A stretch of DNA of 64,000 nucleotides from DATJGR01 sp963780795 (GTDB taxonomy: Bacteria; Pseudomonadota; Gammaproteobacteria; Pseudomonadales; Azotimanducaceae), in the NCBI GenBank assembly GCA_963780795.1, contig CAWADH010000005.1, positions 310,001 through 374,000 on the forward strand, written 5' to 3'. Numbering within the stretch: position 1 is the stretch's first letter; each line of letters opens with the position of its first letter. This document shows, piece after piece, positions 59,703 through 64,000 of this stretch. The notes beneath the pieces were generated by a model. It was not told the origin of the DNA. It ran no database searches and worked only from the letters and a program-made list of their open reading frames with translations. Made by a program: the position numbers and the translations under genes.

Positions 59703-60554
59703 TCAGCGTACCTCCCGACGCATCCGCATGCGATGCAGCGCCACGCCGGCGACGACGAATACCGCGATGGACAACACGCCCTGATAGCCGGGCGACGCCA
59801 GCAACTCGCGGCCGGATTGCACCTGCACGAAACCGTTCACGATCAGCACGTCGATCAGCGCGTTGCCGATCGCGTGCGCGACCACCGCGGGCCACACCGA
59901 GTTCGTCAGCAACCGCAGCTCGCCGTAAACCATCGACACCGCAATCAGGCTCGGAATCGCCATTGCTATGAATACTGCGAGCGAGAGGTTCGTCGCGGCA
60001 TGCAGCGCCGCCGGATCGACGAGGTAGAGAAAATACGGCACGTGCCAGCCCGCCCAGATCAGTCCGACGACGGCATGTCCGACGAAGTCGTTCGCGCCGA
60101 GCGAATGTACTTTCGGCGTCAGATAACCGCGCCACGCGAATTCCTCGAAGACGTTCTTCACGATCGACGGCGCCAGTCCGTACGCGAATACCCACAACAG
60201 ATCCGGCATCGAACCTGCGAACACGGTCCAACCGAGCAGCGCGCCGATCGTAATCACGAGCCCCGCGCAGAGCGGATGCACCAGCACGGCGGCGCTCCAC
60301 CCGAGCCGGTTGCCGCGAAATGCAGGCGACAGCCCGAAATCGCTCCAGCCGTCGCCCGCCAGTCCTCGCAACAGCAGTACCGTCGCAAGCGGCGTGACCA
60401 GCCACAGCAGCAATCCGACCTGCTGCGCAGACGCGTCGACGATGCGCGATTGCAGCGCCGCCGCGACCCAGCCGACGCTCCACACCACGGCCGTGAAAGT
60501 TGCGACGTTGCGAAGCGTAGTGCGCCGATTCACGTCGCTCACCGCCGCATGCAT
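59703..60554 (-). CDS. CPBP family intramembrane metalloprotease
   Basis: Membrane protease of 283 residues with about eight helices. The active-site motif EEFAWRGYL (EExxxR) and the second motif GLIWAGWHVPYFL (His) are complete. CPBP proteases (Abi) process prenylated CAAX-like proteins or, in bacteria, act in bacteriocin immunity. It is first in a six-gene minus-strand run ending with the amidase. Divergent from the serine hydrolase by 35 bp. Confidence 0.9.
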   Translation of the reverse strand: MHAAVSDVNRRTTLRNVATFTAVVWSVGWVAAALQSRIVDASAQQVGLLLWLVTPLATVLLLRGLAGDGWSDFGLSPAFRGNRLGWSAAVLVHPLCAGLVITIGALLGWTVFAGSMPDLLWVFAYGLAPSIVKNVFEEFAWRGYLTPKVHSLGANDFVGHAVVGLIWAGWHVPYFLYLVDPAALHAATNLSLAVFIAMAIPSLIAVSMVYGELRLLTNSVWPAVVAHAIGNALIDVLIVNGFVQVQSGRELLASPGYQGVLSIAVFVVAGVALHRMRMRREVR

Positions 60555-60589
60555 ACTCGACCGTCCTTCATCCCACGACCTCTTTCATC

Positions 60590-61786
60590 ATGACCGCAGC
60601 AGCTCTCTCGCCATCTCGCCTCGCCCGCATGCATGACACCATGAACGGCCACGTCGCGCGCGGCGATCTGCCGGGCCTCGTCACGCTGGTGTGCCGGCGC
60701 GGCGAAGTTCATGTCGACGCGATCGGCCATCACGCCGTGGGCGGATCGAAGCCGATGCAGCGCGACACGCTGTTCCGCATCGCATCGATGTCGAAGCCGA
60801 TCACCGCGGTGGCGACGATGATACTGATCGAGGAAGGCAGATTGCGCCTCGACGATCCCGTGGACCGCTTCCTGCCCGAACTCGCCAACCGGCGCGTGCT
60901 GGCGCGAATCGACGCGCCCATCGACGAAACCGTTCCGGCGCAGCGCCCGATCACCACGCGCGACCTGCTCACCTTCCGCTTCGGCATGGGCTTCGTGCTC
61001 GCGCCTCCGAGCAAGTATCCGATCCAGAAGGCGATCGCCGACGCCGGACTGCTGCCGGGACCCGACCCCTCGCAGATGGCGCCGGACGATTGGATGAAGC
61101 AGCTCGGTTCGCTGCCGTTGCTGCATCAACCGGGCGAGCAGTGGGCATATCACACCGGGTCAGACGTGCTCGGCGTGCTCATCGCACGCGCCGCCGACCA
61201 GCCGTTCCCAACATTTCTGCAGGAGCGCATCTTCGCGCCGCTCGGCATGAAGGACACGGCGTTCCACGTGCCGGCGGAGAAACTCGGGCGGCTGCCGCCG
61301 TCGTACGCCGCCAATGCCGCCACCGGCAAACTGGGAATGCACGACGATCCCGCGAACAGCCGCTGGGCGAAGCCGCCGGCTTTCCCGTCCGGCGGCGGCG
61401 GGCTGATCTCCACTGTGGACGACTATCTCGCGTTCTGTCAGATGCTGCTCGACAAGGGGCGCTATGGCCGCGAACGGGTTCTGGCGCGTCCGTCGGTAGA
61501 GCTGATGACCACCGATCAACTCACGCCGAAGCAGAAAGCCGAAGCGAGCCTGTTCTTCGGCGACAGCGCCGGTTGGGGCTTCGGCCTCTCGGTGGTCACG
61601 CGGCGCACCAACCTGTTCGCGCCCGGACGCTTCGGTTGGGACGGCGGGATCGGAACCTCCGGCTACACCGACCCGTCCGAGGAACTGATCGGCATTCTGA
61701 TGACGCAACGGATGATGGACTCGCCGAGCCCGCCGGAAGTGTTCGTCGATTTCTGGACGTCGGCGTATCAGGCGATCGACGACTGA
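60590..61786 (+). CDS. Serine hydrolase of the beta-lactamase (class C/esterase) family
   Basis: Hydrolase of 398 residues with the SxxK motif in FRIASMSKPITAVATM (about residues 67-70) and a Tyr-x-Ser/Thr element (WAYHTGSDVLGVL). The C-terminal region has GWGFGLSVVTRR and GRFGWDGGIGTSGYTDP (KTG-equivalent). There is no signal peptide, so an esterase or peptidase role in the cytoplasm is more likely than antibiotic resistance. It starts with ATG at 60590. Confidence 0.9.
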   Translation: MTAAALSPSRLARMHDTMNGHVARGDLPGLVTLVCRRGEVHVDAIGHHAVGGSKPMQRDTLFRIASMSKPITAVATMILIEEGRLRLDDPVDRFLPELANRRVLARIDAPIDETVPAQRPITTRDLLTFRFGMGFVLAPPSKYPIQKAIADAGLLPGPDPSQMAPDDWMKQLGSLPLLHQPGEQWAYHTGSDVLGVLIARAADQPFPTFLQERIFAPLGMKDTAFHVPAEKLGRLPPSYAANAATGKLGMHDDPANSRWAKPPAFPSGGGGLISTVDDYLAFCQMLLDKGRYGRERVLARPSVELMTTDQLTPKQKAEASLFFGDSAGWGFGLSVVTRRTNLFAPGRFGWDGGIGTSGYTDPSEELIGILMTQRMMDSPSPPEVFVDFWTSAYQAIDD

Positions 61787-61795
61787 GGGCGCGGC

Positions 61796-62248
61796 TCAGC
61801 TCGGCGGATTCTTCAGCCGCCATCTGAAGTCGCAGAACGGCGCGCCGTTCATCAGCGTCTGCGTACGCTCGAACTTCCAGTCGGGACGCAGCGACGCCTC
61901 GTTCGCGAAATCGACCCCGCACGTCAGCAAGCTCCCGATTTCGGTCTCGCCGATGGAGCGGAAGTATTCTGCGAACCGGCACTTCGTCATGTTCACGCCG
62001 AATGTCGTCCTGGTGTCTTCGACCACTTCGGACTCCACCGGAAACAGGTTCGGCGAGCCACTGCTTCGCGGATGCAGATTGCGGGCTTCGATGCGTCGCG
62101 CTTGCCACTTCGCGTAGTCGTTGGCGAGCGCGCTGCCGACAATGCCGAGTGCGCGCTCCTTGCCAATTTCCTGCTCCAGCGCCTTGACGATCGGAATGAC
62201 CGCGCGCGCCTGGATCTTCACCGCTTCGAGCAGATCGGGCTTGCTCAT
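61796..62248 (-). CDS. L-2-amino-thiazoline-4-carboxylate hydrolase-like protein
   Basis: Protein of 150 residues in the ATC-hydrolase family, known in Pseudomonas for opening the thiazoline ring on the path to cysteine. Family hallmarks are FGVNMTKCRFAEYFRSIGETEIGSLLTCGVDFA and FERTQTLMNGAPFCDFRW, each with a conserved Cys. The two partner genes of the Pseudomonas pathway are not in the window. The ATG at 62248 overlaps the DUF1272 stop by 4 nt. Confidence 0.82.
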   Translation of the reverse strand: MSKPDLLEAVKIQARAVIPIVKALEQEIGKERALGIVGSALANDYAKWQARRIEARNLHPRSSGSPNLFPVESEVVEDTRTTFGVNMTKCRFAEYFRSIGETEIGSLLTCGVDFANEASLRPDWKFERTQTLMNGAPFCDFRWRLKNPPS

Positions 62249-62553
62249 CGTCGCCCCGGAGCAATCGTTCTGATCGGCGTCGCGAACGTCGCGTGCGCGA
62301 CGGCATCGACCGGCCTGTGTCTCACCTTGGTCGCTGCCGGGTATTTCCCGAGATAGTTCTCGCCTTTCAGGTTCTTCGACGGCCTGACCGGCCTGCATTC
62401 GAAACCGCCGCCACAATTCGGGCAGACATTGCCGAGCACTTCGTCGACGCACGTCGCACAGAACGTGCACTCGAACGAGCAGATACGCGCCTCCGCCGAC
62501 TGCGGCGGAAGCGCGACGTTGCAGTGTTCGCAGCTGGGTCTGAGTTCGAGCAC
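62245..62553 (-). CDS. DUF1272 family zinc protein
   Basis: Small zinc-ribbon protein of 102 residues: LELRPSCEHCNVALPPQSAEARICSFECTFCATCVDEVLGNVCPNCGG, with four Cys pairs able to bind two zinc ions, then a short basic tail (AATKVRHRP). The family function is unknown. The start is GTG at 62553, with GAGGGG just upstream. It is flanked by the GFA gene and the ATC-hydrolase-like gene on the same strand. Confidence 0.85.
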   Translation of the reverse strand: MLELRPSCEHCNVALPPQSAEARICSFECTFCATCVDEVLGNVCPNCGGGFECRPVRPSKNLKGENYLGKYPAATKVRHRPVDAVAHATFATPIRTIAPGRR

Positions 62554-62572
62554 GATCCCCTCGATGCTGCCG

Positions 62573-62980
62573 TTATCCCGGGACGCGCTCGAATGACGGA
62601 ATGCCGGCCGGAATCTGGTGGAACGCCTGTTTGTCGATGGTGAAGATCGCCATCTGCGGGGTGCCGTACAGCGACGGATCGTCCATCGTGCCGACTTTGA
62701 CAATCGCGGCACCCGGCAACCCCGCCGATCGCGTCGTCAGATGTGTGCCGCACTCGCCGCAGAACTCGCGCGTGACGCCGTTCGGCAGGTCTGCGCGTTT
62801 GAATTTTTTGGGTGCGCCTTTCGTGTATTTGAAGCCAGCTTCCGGCATCGCCATGATCACGTTCGGACTCCCGCCGGTGAGGTACTGACACTCACGACAA
62901 TGGCACTGACCTTTGAATACCGGCTCGCCTTCCGCCTGATAGCGCACCGCTTTGCAATAACAACCGCCCTCGAACTTCAT
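62573..62980 (-). CDS. GFA (CENP-V-like) family protein
   Basis: Zinc protein of 135 residues. Its start GGCYCKAVRY, then QCHCRECQ and FCGECGTHL give the four to six Cys ligands of the glutathione-dependent formaldehyde-activating family. KVGTMDDPSLYG follows. Members are annotated for formaldehyde-glutathione adduct formation, but most have no known activity. It may share the transcript of the two genes downstream. Confidence 0.9.
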   Translation of the reverse strand: MKFEGGCYCKAVRYQAEGEPVFKGQCHCRECQYLTGGSPNVIMAMPEAGFKYTKGAPKKFKRADLPNGVTREFCGECGTHLTTRSAGLPGAAIVKVGTMDDPSLYGTPQMAIFTIDKQAFHQIPAGIPSFERVPG

Positions 62981-63056
62981 TCCTGACTCTCCCTAAATTG
63001 CCGACTCTCCGTCTGATGCTTGCTCCACCCGTACCGATGATCGCACACTCTCGCGC

Positions 63057-63827
63057 ATGCGAGTGGCGACCTGGAACATCAACGGACTGCGTGCCCGGCT
63101 GGACTATCTGCGCCTGTGGTTGCAGGCGCGCAAGCCCGACGTGGTCGGCCTGCAGGAACTGAAGATCACCGACGACGAGTTCCCGACGGAGTTCTTCTCC
63201 GAACTCGGCTACCACGCGACGACGTACGGACAGAAAGCCTGGAACGGCGTTGCGGTGCTGAGCTTGCGTCCGGCGGAAGTACTCGAGCGCGGACTGCCGG
63301 GCGAAGACGAGTTCGGCTCGCGCCTGTTGCGCGTGAAGGTGGACGATCTGCAGTTCACCACGGTGTATTGCCCGAACGGCAAGGAACTGGGCCACGACGA
63401 TTTCCCTAGGAAGCTCGCGTGGTTCGATTCGCTGCTGCGCTACTGGACAACGCAGGACCGCAACGCACCGGCCGTTCTCTGCGGCGACTTCAACGTAGTG
63501 CCGATGCCGCTCGACAGCTGGATCACCGGCGACACCGACGAGCTGATCTTCCACACCAGGGCGGAACGCGACCGGTTCGCCGCGCTGCTCGACCTCGGCC
63601 TCGTCGATCTGTTCCGCCATCGCTATCCCGACAGGCAGGCGTTCTCGTGGTGGGACTACCGCGCCGGCGCCTTCCATAAAGGGCAAGGGCTCAGAATCGA
63701 CATGGTGCTGGCGACGGCGCCGGTTGCGCAGCGTCTGAAGGAAGTGGCGATCGACCGCGACTACCGCAAGAAGGTCGAAGGCTTCATCGCCTCCGATCAC
63801 GCACCGGTGTTCGCCGACCTCGAATGA
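63057..63827 (+). CDS. xthA: Exodeoxyribonuclease III
   Basis: AP endonuclease and 3'-5' exonuclease of 256 residues for base-excision repair. EEP-family motifs are present: ATWNINGLRAR (Asn), VVGLQELKITDDEFP (metal Glu), the GDFNVVP (Asp, Asn) catalytic segment and SDHAPVFADL (catalytic Asp-His). Loops match ExoA/XthA rather than LigA-associated nucleases. Start ATG 63057; preceding intergenic sequence to 62981 is 76 bp. Confidence 0.95.
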   Translation: MRVATWNINGLRARLDYLRLWLQARKPDVVGLQELKITDDEFPTEFFSELGYHATTYGQKAWNGVAVLSLRPAEVLERGLPGEDEFGSRLLRVKVDDLQFTTVYCPNGKELGHDDFPRKLAWFDSLLRYWTTQDRNAPAVLCGDFNVVPMPLDSWITGDTDELIFHTRAERDRFAALLDLGLVDLFRHRYPDRQAFSWWDYRAGAFHKGQGLRIDMVLATAPVAQRLKEVAIDRDYRKKVEGFIASDHAPVFADLE

Positions 63828-63864
63828 CCGCCACGACATCGATCCACGACGCAGCGAGTCGACG

Positions 63865-64000
63865 ATGAATTGGAAGGAAGCCACTCGACAGCCAGGCGTG
63901 TCTGCTGCGCTCGCCGCAGCGTTGCTGTTCGGCGCCGGAACGCCGCTGGCGAAGCTGCTGCTGTCATCGATCAGTCCGTGGCTGCTTGCCGGCCTGCTTT
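63865..64000 (+). CDS. EamA/DMT-family transporter (partial, runs off window)
   Basis: Starts at ATG 63865 and gives a short leader then a first membrane helix: PGVSAALAAALLFGAGTPLAKLLL, followed by SPWLLAGLL. The GAGTPLAKLLL motif is typical of the drug/metabolite transporter superfamily (EamA, RhaT-like). Only 45 residues are in the window. It follows xthA by 37 bp on the same strand. Confidence 0.8.
   Translation, partial: MNWKEATRQPGVSAALAAALLFGAGTPLAKLLLSSISPWLLAGLL

Overview
The window is GC-rich, gene-dense chromosomal DNA from a Gram-negative proteobacterium. Envelope genes point that way: an OprI/Lpp-type alanine-zipper lipoprotein, a YkuD L,D-transpeptidase, a TpsB outer-membrane transporter, a TolQ/ExbB-type protein and an M1 lipoprotein peptidase. 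An aerobic soil or aquatic gammaproteobacterium with lipid/steroid-type catabolism would fit (two Baeyer-Villiger monooxygenases, acyl-CoA synthetase, acyl-CoA dehydrogenase), but the lineage is inference. I saw no rRNA, tRNA, CRISPR array, insertion sequence or prophage. Genes are packed with many 1-11 nt overlaps (ATGA, GTGA, TGATG) and frequent GTG/TTG starts.

Layout. 1-6.4 kb: a truncated acyl-CoA synthetase, DeaD RNA helicase, RsgA GTPase, histidine phosphatase, small holin-like membrane protein and a TolQ-like protein. 6.5-14.3 kb: hydrolase, hemolysin III, a decayed glutathione S-transferase (GST), AI-2E permease, M1 peptidase, NYN-LOTUS protein and an intact GST. 14.3-17.1 kb: a coupled DMSP-lyase-like cupin plus BesD-like 2-oxoglutarate oxygenase, then the peptidoglycan-linkable lipoprotein next to an L,D-transpeptidase. 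17.1-24.1 kb: thioredoxin and MFS pair, then a KamA lysine 2,3-aminomutase, two ATP-grasp ligases and a GNAT acetyltransferase, followed by a frameshifted acyl-CoA dehydrogenase. This KamA cluster is the best candidate for an undescribed pathway (a beta-lysine-containing peptide or solute). 24.1-33.4 kb: MHS transporter, first Baeyer-Villiger monooxygenase (BVMO) behind a KstR-like palindrome, TldD/TldE, a small Cys-rich ORF, DUF1062, methyltransferase, TRIC channel, NUDIX.

33.4-39.3 kb: a CHASE2-PAS-GGDEF-EAL c-di-GMP protein and a FecR protein with a long Val/Ala/Pro repeat tail, divergent from a TpsB transporter whose L6 motif is altered. 39.2-44.5 kb: methyltransferase, an odd ClpX-zinc-finger protein, second BVMO, and an adaptive-response pair (Ada-AlkA fusion and Ogt). 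44.4-55.2 kb: mostly one long minus-strand run of small accessory enzymes headed by an ArsR-type repressor with two SRPBCC genes; a perfect 20-bp-arm palindrome lies at its 3' end. 55.3-64 kb: monoheme c-type protein, an amidase-to-CPBP minus-strand run with two tandem antibiotic-kinase-like genes, a serine hydrolase, ATC-hydrolase/DUF1272/GFA genes, exonuclease III and the start of an EamA transporter.

Start codons were chosen by ribosome binding site, overlap with the upstream gene and family length. All function calls come from motif reading alone, without database searches.
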